Below are positions 1-7,514 of a stretch of DNA of 39,007 bases, one piece after another. The position numbers and the translations under genes were made by a program. The DNA comes from Candidatus Gastranaerophilales bacterium (GTDB lineage Bacteria > Cyanobacteriota > Vampirovibrionia > Gastranaerophilales > Gastranaerophilaceae), in contig CANPYW010000019.1 in NCBI GenBank assembly GCA_947588745.1, positions 1 to 39,007 on the forward strand, read 5' to 3'. The first letter of the stretch is position 1; the number at the start of each line of letters is the position of its first letter. The notes under the pieces were generated by a model. It was not told the origin of the DNA. It saw nothing but the letters and a program-made list of their open reading frames with translations, and ran no database searches.

Positions 1-9
1 TTGTAAGGG

Positions 10-38
10 TTGAAAAATTGTCAACTATCGGTTATAAT
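10..38 (+). promoter_or_regulatory. Strong sigma70-type promoter for antisense RNA
   Basis: TTGAAA at 10-15, a 17-bp spacer and a perfect TATAAT at 33-38. The predicted start is near 45. The only thing downstream on this strand before the terminator at 91-125 is a non-coding stretch, so this promoter appears to drive a short RNA. Confidence 0.7.
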
Positions 39-44
39 AAAAAT

Positions 45-126
45 ATCGGGGCGGTAGCTGGAACTACCGTAACCTACTTAAGAAATCGAAGTGGCACTTA
101 ACGCTTGCGTTGGGTGCCACTTTTTA
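45..126 (+). ncRNA. Candidate antisense antitoxin RNA (~80 nt)
   Basis: It is bounded by a near-consensus promoter (10-38) and a 13-bp GC-rich terminator hairpin with a T run (91-125). A 5' hairpin is visible: CGGTAG at 52-57 pairs with CTACCG at 64-69, with a six-base loop. The RNA overlaps the 3' end of the minus-strand small peptide gene (98-178), so the two transcripts are complementary through the terminator. It also carries copies of two direct repeats found in the peptide's 5' leader (60-69 matching 198-207, 9 of 10; 82-93 matching 211-222, 12 of 12), giving a second pairing site just upstream of the peptide's ribosome-binding site. This is the plan of RNA II in the par locus of pAD1. 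Transcription and the ends are inferred. Confidence 0.6.
91..125 (+). terminator. Intrinsic terminator of antisense RNA, shared with toxin 3' end
   Basis: Positions 91-103 pair with 108-120, including G.T wobbles at 98/113 and 99/112, with a four-base loop at 104-107. T5 follows at 121-125. The arm also encodes the last codons and stop of the minus-strand peptide. On the minus strand the hairpin is followed by a weaker T-rich stretch (90-77), so it may act in both directions. Confidence 0.75.
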
Positions 127-178
127 TTATGTATAAAATCAACAAAAGTAATAATAAACTCAAATTGAATTCGTCCAT
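98..178 (-). CDS. Small hydrophobic peptide, candidate type I toxin (26 aa)
   Basis: A 26-residue ORF starting at ATG 178-176, behind an excellent ribosome-binding site AAAGGAGG (192-185) with 6-nt spacing. The peptide has an acidic N-terminus (MDEF), one very hydrophobic segment (residues 6-18, with a run of six Leu) and a basic tail ending QRKR. This is the layout of membrane-acting type I toxins such as Fst, TxpA and BsrG, though no sequence family is recognised. A longer reading frame opens at 280 but has no ribosome-binding site and lacks the clear peptide character. The stop codon lies inside the terminator hairpin shared with the convergent RNA. The leader contains two repeats complementary to that RNA, which would let it block translation. 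Function is inferred from architecture. Confidence 0.6.
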   Translation of the reverse strand: MDEFNLSLLLLLLILYIIKSGTQRKR

Positions 179-297
179 AATTGACCTCCTTTCATTCGGA
201 ACTATCGACCGAAATCGAAGTGTTGATGTTGTGCCGATGTTCTTTTGAAATGTAGGCTTGCCCCGATATTTAATTTTCAAAGTTCGTTTATATTTTG

Positions 298-303
298 ATT
301 ATA
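298..303 (-). promoter_or_regulatory. Candidate -10 box for the small peptide mRNA
   Basis: On the minus strand a perfect TATAAT reads 303 to 298. No good -35 box is found 16-18 bp upstream. It would give a start near 291 and a leader of about 112 nt holding both direct repeats. Confidence 0.35.
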
Positions 304-503
304 TAACAACTTTGCTTTTGTAAGTAAAGAAATAAAATAAATATACATATTTATTTTATAGGAGCGTGTATAATTAAAACTTTATATTAAATGCTGAAAA
401 TTTTTCTAAAATTAAAAGATTTTCGGGTTCTTGCATCGTGTTTACAAGGGTTTTTATACATTTTAAAAAGTTCGAACATTGACCAACGAAGCCCACCATT
501 TAT

Positions 504-528
504 AAAAGAGGTTTAAAAGCCTCTTTTT
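504..528. terminator. Bidirectional terminator-like hairpin
   Basis: AAAAGAGG (504-511) pairs with CCTCTTTT (520-527), with an eight-base loop and flanking A and T runs, so it could work on either strand. Confidence 0.55.
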
Positions 529-674
529 GTTGCGTTTCGAGACTACGTCTCAGCCGGGCTTAAGAAATTCTACGTTTGCTGTTGCAAACTTGAATTTTAA
601 TCAACCCGTCTCATACTTCACTCGTAAAGTTCGCAACGCTCACAAATGATTGAAGCATTCCCGCCCGCCGGTTT

Positions 675-699
675 AAAAGAGGTTATAAGCTCTTTTTTT
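675..699. terminator. Terminator-like hairpin downstream of MBOAT gene
   Basis: AAAAGAG (675-681) pairs with CTCTTTT (690-696); the T7 run continues to 699 on the plus strand and T4 follows on the minus. It lies about 30 bp past the minus-strand acyltransferase stop and probably ends that operon. Confidence 0.5.
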
Positions 700-729
700 G
701 TCTTATAACTGCACTTTACAAACCCAAAA

Positions 730-2139
730 TTAAAATCTGAAATATATAAACGGATTATATGTATTTGCCGCCATGGTTATTACGGATAAAAACAGCAAAA
801 ACAACAACCATATATTCACTGCCGCTTTTAACGGTTTGTTTTTATAATATAAAAAATTTTTAAATATCGGTATACTTAACGTTATTGCCGCTAAAAATAC
901 TATAATTTCCAATCTTCCCGCATAATACGACATCGGGTATATAATATTTTCCTTATTTATGTTCATCAAACCAAACATATTCATTAAATAATCTTTTGCA
1001 TATTTTATGTTATCGGCTCTAAAAATTACCCAGCCGGTCATAAAAGCGAAAATACAATATATGTGTCTTAAAAAGTTAACTTTTGGCGAATGTTTTTGTT
1101 CATCAAATTTTTTAATGTTAAATAATTTTTCCGTAATAATGAAAAAGCCGTGCCAAATACCCCAAACAATAAACGTCATGTTTGCACCATGCCAAATTCC
1201 CGTTAAAATAAATACAATACCCAGATTTATAACGTTTTTTAATTTGGAACACCTGTTTCCGCCCAGCGGAATATAAACGTATTGTTTAAACCATGTTGAT
1301 AGAGATATGTGCCATCTTCTCCAAAATTCCGTAACGGATTTTGATATATAAGGATAATTAAAGTTTTCCATAAAATTAAACCCGAATATTAATCCCAAAC
1401 CTATTGCCATATCCGAGTAGCCGCTAAAATCGAAATATATTTGAAATGTATATGCAAAGGCACCGAGCCACGCCGTCAGATGGGAAAAACTGTCCGGAGT
1501 CTGTGCAAAAATTTTATCCGCAATTAATCCCATGTTGTTTGCTATAAGCATCTTTTTTGCTAATCCCGTAATAAATCTTTTTACGCCGAGGTCTACTTTG
1601 TCAAAATTTACGGTTCTGTTATCAATTTGTTCCGAAACATCGTGATATTTTACGATAGGCCCCGCAATAAGCTGCGGAAATAAGCATATATAAAGCGATA
1701 ATTTATAAATATCTTTTTGTGCTTTGCATTCGCCTTTATAAACATCCGCAACGTAAGATAAAGCCTGAAACGTATAAAACGAAATTCCTATCGGCATAAT
1801 TATGTCCAAAGTATTAAAATTTACTCCGGGTATAGCGTTCAAGTTCGATATTATAAAATTAAAATATTTATAATAAATTAAGAAACTTAAATCGGATAAT
1901 ACGGTTAATATAAGGATTAATTTTTTCCGATTGTAAAATTTTTCGATTGCCAATGCTCCGATATAGTTTATTATAACGGTTAAAAACATTATGGCGAGAT
2001 ATTTCGGCTCACCCCAGGCATAAAAAATAATACTCGCAGTCAAAAGTATGGGGTTATGAAGTTCTTTTCTTGCCGCCAAATATAAGGTAAGAACTGCGGG
2101 TAAAAATATAAACAAAAATGTCATGGAACTGAATAACAT
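730..2139 (-). CDS. MBOAT family membrane O-acyltransferase (AlgI/PatA-like)
   Basis: A polytopic inner-membrane enzyme expected to pass acetyl (or other acyl) groups across the membrane to a glycan, as AlgI does for alginate or PatA for peptidoglycan. At 469 residues it has normal family length. The N-terminus MLFSSMTFLFIFLP and the region FYAWGEP (39-45) are typical of this group. The conserved core FDFSGYSDMAIG (about 236-247), WRRWHISLSTWF (273-284), and GIWHGA with the invariant His at 317 is intact. It follows the AlgX-like gene by only 3 bp and is probably translationally coupled, so a frameshift at the upstream C tract could reduce its expression too. The substrate cannot be told from sequence; alginate biosynthesis genes are not present nearby. 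Confidence 0.93.
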   Translation of the reverse strand: MLFSSMTFLFIFLPAVLTLYLAARKELHNPILLTASIIFYAWGEPKYLAIMFLTVIINYIGALAIEKFYNRKKLILILTVLSDLSFLIYYKYFNFIISNLNAIPGVNFNTLDIIMPIGISFYTFQALSYVADVYKGECKAQKDIYKLSLYICLFPQLIAGPIVKYHDVSEQIDNRTVNFDKVDLGVKRFITGLAKKMLIANNMGLIADKIFAQTPDSFSHLTAWLGAFAYTFQIYFDFSGYSDMAIGLGLIFGFNFMENFNYPYISKSVTEFWRRWHISLSTWFKQYVYIPLGGNRCSKLKNVINLGIVFILTGIWHGANMTFIVWGIWHGFFIITEKLFNIKKFDEQKHSPKVNFLRHIYCIFAFMTGWVIFRADNIKYAKDYLMNMFGLMNINKENIIYPMSYYAGRLEIIVFLAAITLSIPIFKNFLYYKNKPLKAAVNIWLLFLLFLSVITMAANTYNPFIYFRF

Positions 2140-2142
2140 AAA

Positions 2143-3867
2143 CTACTCCATATTAAACAAATTATGTAAATTAACCGCCTGATTAAATGTAAAGCAAAAT
2201 ATAATAATATCGGGTTTATATTCCAACAGTTCCCGTTTATAATATTTCATTATTTTAAAAGATTCGCTGTTTTTCAATTCTTTGACATTATTATTTCTTA
2301 TTCTTTTTACGTATTTAAACGTGTATGGTATAAATTCGACTAAATTTTCATTTTGACTTGTTCCCAAAAGAATAACTCTCAAATCGGCACCATTGGGGTA
2401 ATAAAATTCCATCTCTTTGTGCAGCGGTATATCAATAATGTTCTGTTTAATTAATTCATTATGGTTTTTATTCGTGTAATATTTGTATTTAACCCGATGA
2501 TATTTTTTCTTATTTCTTATTCCGAGCACATTACCCGTTGAACCGTAAGTATAATTTCGATTAAAATCACTTGCTCTTATAAGATTATTGTAAGAATAAT
2601 CATAATCACTTTCCTGACACACCCTAATGTTCGGAAAATCCTTTTTTACGACCTTCATTAATTCGGAATATCCTATAAATGCACCGTATTCCGTCCAATG
2701 ATGTTCCGTTTTATAAAATACATAATCATTTTCTTTTGCTTTTAAAAGTTCATTATACGGATAAATAATGTTTAAATTTGAAGTTTTAATGTATTTAATG
2801 AACTCTTTCGGGTTTGTTAACTCCAATTTGTTTGTTTTGCCGGACGGATAAATTCCGTTTTTACTCGGAACAACTAAAATATATAATTTGATATTGTGTT
2901 GTTTGCAAAAATCATTGAATTTTATTAATTCGTTATAATTATACTTTATTTTATCGAACGGTTTATTATTATCATTTCTGTATAATATTTTTGTTTTTTC
3001 ATCGATATATCCGTATGCATTTTTGTTGTTTAGCCATAAAACAATGGAATTGTATATCGAAATAAAATTTTTTCTCGGAAAAAATCTGTCATTAAACCAC
3101 GCATCAAATTCTTTTCCCCAATTATAATTAATTCCTTTTTCCGTATCGTAAAATTGAGTGAGTTTTGCCAAAACTCTGTTTTCTTTTTTTGATATTTCGC
3201 TTTTATCTATATGAAGTATCGGAACAAATAAAAACATAAAAAATACGGAAAGAAAAATTATCTCTGTTCTTGATTTGTTGTTAACGCTTTGAAAATCTGC
3301 GGCATAATTTGTCAATTTATACGATAATAAACCGAATATGACAATAATTATAATTAACAGATAAAAATCAATCACAACGGGTGATTTTATGTTTGTATTG
3401 CCGTAATATGTTAATTCACAGCTGTTTAGCCCCCGGGGGGGGGGTAAAATATTCAATTCATTATTGACTACCGCAATCCGGCAATTTTTTGATTTAAACT
3501 TATTCAAATCATAATTTTTATTATTTATTTTTATGTACTTTATAATAAATGTATGATTAATATTCAAATCGGAAATTATAATTCTTAATTTACGTCCCCT
3601 TGAAACATCTTTTCTCTCCAAAAGAAAAGTTTGCAATTCGTTATTATTTATTGATGAAGTTTGATTATTTGTAAAAGATTTACTTACTTCTTTATTTTTT
3701 TCAAATTCAAAATTGTTCTTTTTGTTTATTTGTACCGTTATGGTGCAATCATTTAACTTTTCCGCTCCGATATCAATTGAAACGGGCTTTAAGTGATACC
3801 AAAGATGATAAGTAATTGCAGTAAATATAATTGTAAAAATTATGGATATTAAAACTCTCTTTTTCAT
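2143..3867 (-). CDS. DHHW/AlgX-AlgJ-like glycan O-acetylation protein
   Basis: A 574-residue partner for the adjacent MBOAT enzyme. Membrane segments are at about 5-22, 164-184 and 201-218. The C-terminal half is an SGNH-hydrolase-like domain of the AlgJ/AlgX/DHHW type: YILVVPSKNGIYPSG (329-343), then TEHHWTEYGAF (387-397), where the usual DHHW is EHHW, and a late VILLGTSQ segment in place of the usual GDSF-like serine motif. Such proteins take acyl groups delivered by MBOAT partners and transfer them to polysaccharide in the periplasm. The ~140 residues between the first two membrane segments form an extra periplasmic domain I do not recognise. A run of ten C on the coding strand (plus-strand 3435-3444) encodes Pro142-Pro144/Arg145. 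Loss or gain of one base gives an immediate stop, so the gene may be phase-variable. Here it is in the open phase. Confidence 0.8.
   Translation of the reverse strand: MKKRVLISIIFTIIFTAITYHLWYHLKPVSIDIGAEKLNDCTITVQINKKNNFEFEKNKEVSKSFTNNQTSSINNNELQTFLLERKDVSRGRKLRIIISDLNINHTFIIKYIKINNKNYDLNKFKSKNCRIAVVNNELNILPPPRGLNSCELTYYGNTNIKSPVVIDFYLLIIIIVIFGLLSYKLTNYAADFQSVNNKSRTEIIFLSVFFMFLFVPILHIDKSEISKKENRVLAKLTQFYDTEKGINYNWGKEFDAWFNDRFFPRKNFISIYNSIVLWLNNKNAYGYIDEKTKILYRNDNNKPFDKIKYNYNELIKFNDFCKQHNIKLYILVVPSKNGIYPSGKTNKLELTNPKEFIKYIKTSNLNIIYPYNELLKAKENDYVFYKTEHHWTEYGAFIGYSELMKVVKKDFPNIRVCQESDYDYSYNNLIRASDFNRNYTYGSTGNVLGIRNKKKYHRVKYKYYTNKNHNELIKQNIIDIPLHKEMEFYYPNGADLRVILLGTSQNENLVEFIPYTFKYVKRIRNNNVKELKNSESFKIMKYYKRELLEYKPDIIIFCFTFNQAVNLHNLFNME
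3430..3444. repeat. C5G10 homopolymer tract inside the AlgX-like gene
   Basis: Plus-strand C5 (3430-3434) followed by G10 (3435-3444), in a region otherwise strongly AT-rich. On the coding strand it reads C10 then G5. One base fewer brings TAA into frame right after the tract; one more gives TGA four codons after it. This is the hallmark of a slipped-strand contingency tract. Confidence 0.85.
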
Positions 3868-3982
3868 TTTATTCTTAAAAAAGACTAATACTTATTTTAT
3901 TTTATATAAACAACTTTTATAAAACTATAGTTAATTAAGTTTTGTAATTGAATAAAAGTATAATAAAGAGCTAATATAATGA

Positions 3983-6892
3983 TTATGAAGTTATATTTTT
4001 AGGCACAACAAGCCAATCAATTTCTCCTATATTTTTGATGTTTTCAGTATTTATCCAATCCAACCCCGTTGAATTAAAATATACGGACTCTTGTGCAATA
4101 TTCCCTATAAAGTCCATCGGAGCATTTTTTCTTGTTAAATCTTTTGTCGGAACATGAATATCACCCGCATAAAAGTATACGGAGCTGTCTTTATTACCCG
4201 TTACTTGTTTAACATATTCGTTCATATATTTAAAAAATCCGTTTCTTACCTCGGTAAGTTCTCTATCCGGCATATTTTTAAAATAAGTTTTATTTAATTC
4301 AATATTATCCATGATTAATGAGGGTTTATTATCGACATTACTCATAAAAACCCTTGACATACCTACGGTATTATTATTTTCATCATATAATTCAACAACA
4401 TTAAATGCCGTTGAAAGTAAATACAAAGGAGTTGCGGCAGCATTACCGCCCGTACCGATTGCGGTGCAGCAGGTTGTTTTATTACCCAAAAATAAATCCT
4501 CCTGCGGATTTCTTTCCCATAATTTTATTTTCAGCGGTTTACCGTTAATATTCATATTTACATCATCCAAATTGGGGTTAAGCCATTTATCATAATTTAA
4601 CCCTAAAGATTGGAAATCCTTTTTTGTTTTAGCGTTTGTTTGACCGTAAATATTATCGAGGTCGGAAATGAACTTATTAAAATCGTTTAATATTGAATTG
4701 CTTATTACGGTATAAAGCTCTTGACTGGTTTTATAAAGTTTATTATATAATTTTGCTTCTTCGATAAATACGTCGAGAAGCTCGTTATCGGAGTATTTGT
4801 CTATATTTTTGCACATATAGGTTAATCGTTCCAAAATAGGACAAATTGCTTTATTGGGATTTTTTCCGTACCTTAATTGTAAATTATTAACATAAATTTC
4901 TCTCTCATATTGCGATTTTCTTCTTATCCTTTGAATCTCATTTCTAAATTCATCTTTTATTCGTTCTCCCATAACGCCGTCAAACATTTTATCCGAATTT
5001 TGCAGTGCAAGATAAGAGTATTCTTCATTGAATTTTATTTTATCCTTGGGAATAGAATCTAAGTCTTTTTCATTGACTCCCACATTTAAAATTATTTCTT
5101 TTGTAATTATACTTTTTGCTTTTGGAATGTCTATATTCCCCGATTTTGCCATTTCATACAGCAGTGAATTATCTATATTTGCTTCCTGGTAAATTTTAAC
5201 TATCTCGCATAATTGTATTTTATCTCTTGCCGTTAAATCTTTTCCAGTTAATGCGGATTTACCTTTTGTTAAATCGGAAAGCAGCATATAATTTTCATCA
5301 CTCAACAAATCCAATTTATCCAACGAGTCCTCAAATAAATCGGTTCGCTTATCCATCATCTGATTTATCGTATCCGTATCAAGATATTTTAATGCCCTTG
5401 CTATTTTGCAGGCGTTATCCTTAAAAAAATCACAAACTTTTTTTTGCTGCTTTAATAAAACATCTTCAGGTAATTTTATATATTTTCCGTTTTGTTTTGT
5501 TGTATATTTAATATCAATTCCGCTTAAATATTGGTTGGGCGTTGACATTGCCAATTTAAAAACTGATTTTGCAAGCTTTTTTATTGAATTTAAATAATCC
5601 TGTTCGCTTAAACCGCTGTTTAAAAGATGTTTCCTCGCTTCAAAAGTTAAATTTTCGGGTGCAAGAACGGATACCAATTCTTTTTGATACTTACCTTCTG
5701 AAGCTTTTTGAATTTTTTCGAGGCAATCTTCCGAATTCAAAAAATCACGCATTTTATTCGGAATTGAATTTATTTTTTTCATCTCTTTGTTAAATTCATT
5801 CTCATCATTGCTTATTTCTTTTGCATCAATAATATCTGTGCCGTTTTCAAGAAGTTTGACAATCATATCGTATTGTTTATCGTCAATTTCTGCCAAATCC
5901 TGCACTAAAAAAGGGTCTATACCTCTTAAAAATAAATATGTAAACTTCTTTATTTGCTTATCCGCAGCCGTATTGGTTAAGTTTAACGAATAAAACGGTT
6001 CAATGCCCAAATCGTATAACTCATCGTATTTCATACGTTGTTCTTCGGGCAGATTAACAATATCCGCTATAAATGCAGCATCAGTTCCTTTATTAAGCAA
6101 ATCAAGGCTTTCCTCATATTTATCGTCATCTAAAGCCGCAATTCCGTATATAAAATATTCATCCACGTTTTTATCAATAAGATTTAAACATCTTTCATAT
6201 CTTATATCATCCAAAGAAGTTAAACTATCCACATTATATGCACTAATTTTCTTTTCAATAAGTTCAATTGCTCTTTGATATTTTTGTTTGTCGTGCAGTT
6301 GAGAAGTCAGAAGTTCAAGTTCTTTTGGTTTTATTTTAAATTCCGCAAATTTTTCCAGCTTAGGTAAATCTTCTTCTTTTACAACGTCTGGCTGTTTTAT
6401 TGCAGTTAGCACAACATCTTTTTTGTAATCACCCGTATCTATAAAATTTAATATTTTTTGAGTTTGCTCTAATCCTTTTGCACGATAATAATCCACAATT
6501 TTACAAACATCATCATCACTGTATCTGTATTTACCATTATCTTTCTTTAAAGCAACATCAGCAATAAAATCAATATTATCTTCCGTTAATGCATTCTCTA
6601 AAACATAAATACAGTATTTATCAAAAATCGGATAACCTTTTTCATTTTTTGCCGTTAACAATTTATCAAATAAAAATTCCTTTTTTTGATTGAAAGACAT
6701 TTTCGAAAATTCGGAATTGTTATTTTTTGTCTTTTGAGTACTGTTAATTTGTGCCTTTGAATAAACAGCCAAAATATCCGACGCACTTGCTTCGGCCGTT
6801 TTATTCTGAGGCTCTTTTGATTTTCCCGATGTTTTTTTGTTTTTTTTCAAATCATTATTTGAAGGAAATACCGGGCCTGTATTAATATTCAT
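3983..6892 (-). CDS. Large helical-repeat protein of unknown function
   Basis: 969 residues, not recognised. The start is supported by GGAG seven bases before ATG. The N-terminus (1-50) is polar and low-complexity, without a signal peptide. Residues about 190-370 hold repeated units of 30-36 residues with a pattern like (L)xxxGxDxxxIxxIxxLxxxxYxxxxxLL, suggesting an alpha-solenoid. The middle is helical and charged. The last ~185 residues form a separate alpha/beta-looking domain: a conserved-looking LGNKTTCC stretch (about 802-809), then VVELYDENNNTVGMSRVF and LIMDNIELN. The strand-turn-strand feel is slightly like an acetyltransferase fold, but I cannot assign it. It stands alone, 115 bp upstream of the acylation operon and on the same strand. 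No transmembrane segment is evident, so it is cytosolic or exported by a route not seen here. Confidence 0.8.
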   Translation of the reverse strand: MNINTGPVFPSNNDLKKNKKTSGKSKEPQNKTAEASASDILAVYSKAQINSTQKTKNNNSEFSKMSFNQKKEFLFDKLLTAKNEKGYPIFDKYCIYVLENALTEDNIDFIADVALKKDNGKYRYSDDDVCKIVDYYRAKGLEQTQKILNFIDTGDYKKDVVLTAIKQPDVVKEEDLPKLEKFAEFKIKPKELELLTSQLHDKQKYQRAIELIEKKISAYNVDSLTSLDDIRYERCLNLIDKNVDEYFIYGIAALDDDKYEESLDLLNKGTDAAFIADIVNLPEEQRMKYDELYDLGIEPFYSLNLTNTAADKQIKKFTYLFLRGIDPFLVQDLAEIDDKQYDMIVKLLENGTDIIDAKEISNDENEFNKEMKKINSIPNKMRDFLNSEDCLEKIQKASEGKYQKELVSVLAPENLTFEARKHLLNSGLSEQDYLNSIKKLAKSVFKLAMSTPNQYLSGIDIKYTTKQNGKYIKLPEDVLLKQQKKVCDFFKDNACKIARALKYLDTDTINQMMDKRTDLFEDSLDKLDLLSDENYMLLSDLTKGKSALTGKDLTARDKIQLCEIVKIYQEANIDNSLLYEMAKSGNIDIPKAKSIITKEIILNVGVNEKDLDSIPKDKIKFNEEYSYLALQNSDKMFDGVMGERIKDEFRNEIQRIRRKSQYEREIYVNNLQLRYGKNPNKAICPILERLTYMCKNIDKYSDNELLDVFIEEAKLYNKLYKTSQELYTVISNSILNDFNKFISDLDNIYGQTNAKTKKDFQSLGLNYDKWLNPNLDDVNMNINGKPLKIKLWERNPQEDLFLGNKTTCCTAIGTGGNAAATPLYLLSTAFNVVELYDENNNTVGMSRVFMSNVDNKPSLIMDNIELNKTYFKNMPDRELTEVRNGFFKYMNEYVKQVTGNKDSSVYFYAGDIHVPTKDLTRKNAPMDFIGNIAQESVYFNSTGLDWINTENIKNIGEIDWLVVPKNITS

Positions 6893-7105
6893 AATTACAC
6901 TCCGAATTACTGTTTATAATATCGAATGATTTAACAAAAACTTTAACAACTCTGAAATAAATCTAAAATTCAGCAATGGTAAAAATATATAGTCTTTTAG
7001 TTTACTCAAGTCTAATATCATTTTTATACAATCAGTTAATATACGAATTAAAATTATATAAGTATTATAAAACTATACATATTCCACTCTCACTCGTAAA
7101 CTGTT

Positions 7106-7130
7106 GACCGAATTATTCGGTCTTTTTTTT
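7106..7130 (+). terminator. Intrinsic terminator, plus strand
   Basis: GACCGAAT (7106-7113) is perfectly inverted at 7115-7122 and followed by T8 (7123-7130). There is no plus-strand gene upstream. Confidence 0.65.
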
Positions 7131-7204
7131 AATTAATATATTAAGAATTATAAAGAAAATATATACTTTTTATCTATAAAATAGCAATTTTATATATCAA
7201 AAAT

Positions 7205-7502
7205 ACTTTATATAAATGTAAGAGATAAAAAACAAAAAAGATAAGCAAACACGAAAAACACGATAAGAGAGATGTAAAAAATCCTGAAAAAGGAAATAAA
7301 AATAAGGTCTTAGGGAAAATAAACAAACAACAGTATGCGCATACACCCTTTCGGAAAACAACAATTAAAACACAATTACAAAAGTTTCAAAAAACTAAAC
7401 ATACCAAACTACATTACTACTAACTACTTAACTACACACGATGGATAGTAAAAAATTTCTTTTACATTCCGAATTCCGGGGCATTTGATGTCCCTTTTTT
7501 TT
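7205..7502 (+). ncRNA. Possible A/C-rich non-coding transcript ending at 7502
   Basis: Weak candidate: strong base asymmetry between strands over about 230 nt, closed by an intrinsic terminator in the matching orientation. It has no homology to a known RNA family that I can recognise and no identified promoter. The 5' end is a guess. Confidence 0.25.
7478..7502 (+). terminator. Intrinsic terminator, plus strand
   Basis: GGGGCAT (7478-7484) pairs with ATGTCCC (7488-7494), including one G.T pair, with a 3-nt loop and T8 after it. The minus strand has no T run, so it does not serve tatC. Confidence 0.65.
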
Positions 7503-7514
7503 GTGTTTATACAA

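Larger units (their letters stand above)
60..222. repeat. Two direct-repeat pairs linking antisense RNA and toxin leader
   Basis: Repeat a: GGAACTACCG at 60-69 and GGAACTATCG at 198-207 (9 of 10). Repeat b: GAAATCGAAGTG at 82-93 and 211-222 (12 of 12). The order a-b is kept, with different spacing (12 against 3 bp). A third partial copy of repeat a (AACTATCG, 23-30) sits in the promoter. Separately, AAATATCGGGGC at 41-52 recurs as its perfect inverse at 260-271, bracketing the locus. Confidence 0.8.
304..729. other. Non-coding gap with two similar terminators and a structured block
   Basis: No convincing gene. 304-500 is plain AT-rich DNA. 504-527 (AAAAGAGG pairing with CCTCTTTT) and 675-696 (AAAAGAG pairing with CTCTTTT) are two similar terminator hairpins sharing the sequence TTTAAAAGAGG. 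Between them lies a GC-richer block with several hairpins (GAGAC/GTCTC at 539-551, GTTTGC/GCAAAC at about 572-587). On the minus strand, conceptual translation of the block gives short ORF pieces broken by stops. It looks like an intergenic repeat element or a gene remnant. Confidence 0.5.
6893..7514. other. 622-bp non-coding gap with two plus-strand terminators
   Basis: No ORF is supported. Plus-strand terminators end at about 7130 and 7502, although no plus-strand gene precedes them. 7205-7440 is rich in A and C and poor in T on the plus strand, and contains the 12-bp palindrome GTATGCGCATAC (7333-7344). The arrangement suggests one or two plus-strand non-coding transcripts, but no clear promoter was found. 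Confidence 0.5.

Noticed and set aside
98-280. A 60-residue minus-strand ORF starting at 280
   Set aside because: There is no ribosome-binding site at its start and its first part is plain polar sequence. The ATG at 178 has AAAGGAGG at ideal spacing and yields a sensible hydrophobic peptide.
7441-7488. 15-residue plus-strand ORF just before the terminator at 7478
   Set aside because: It has no ribosome-binding site and no distinctive character; ORFs this short are expected by chance.
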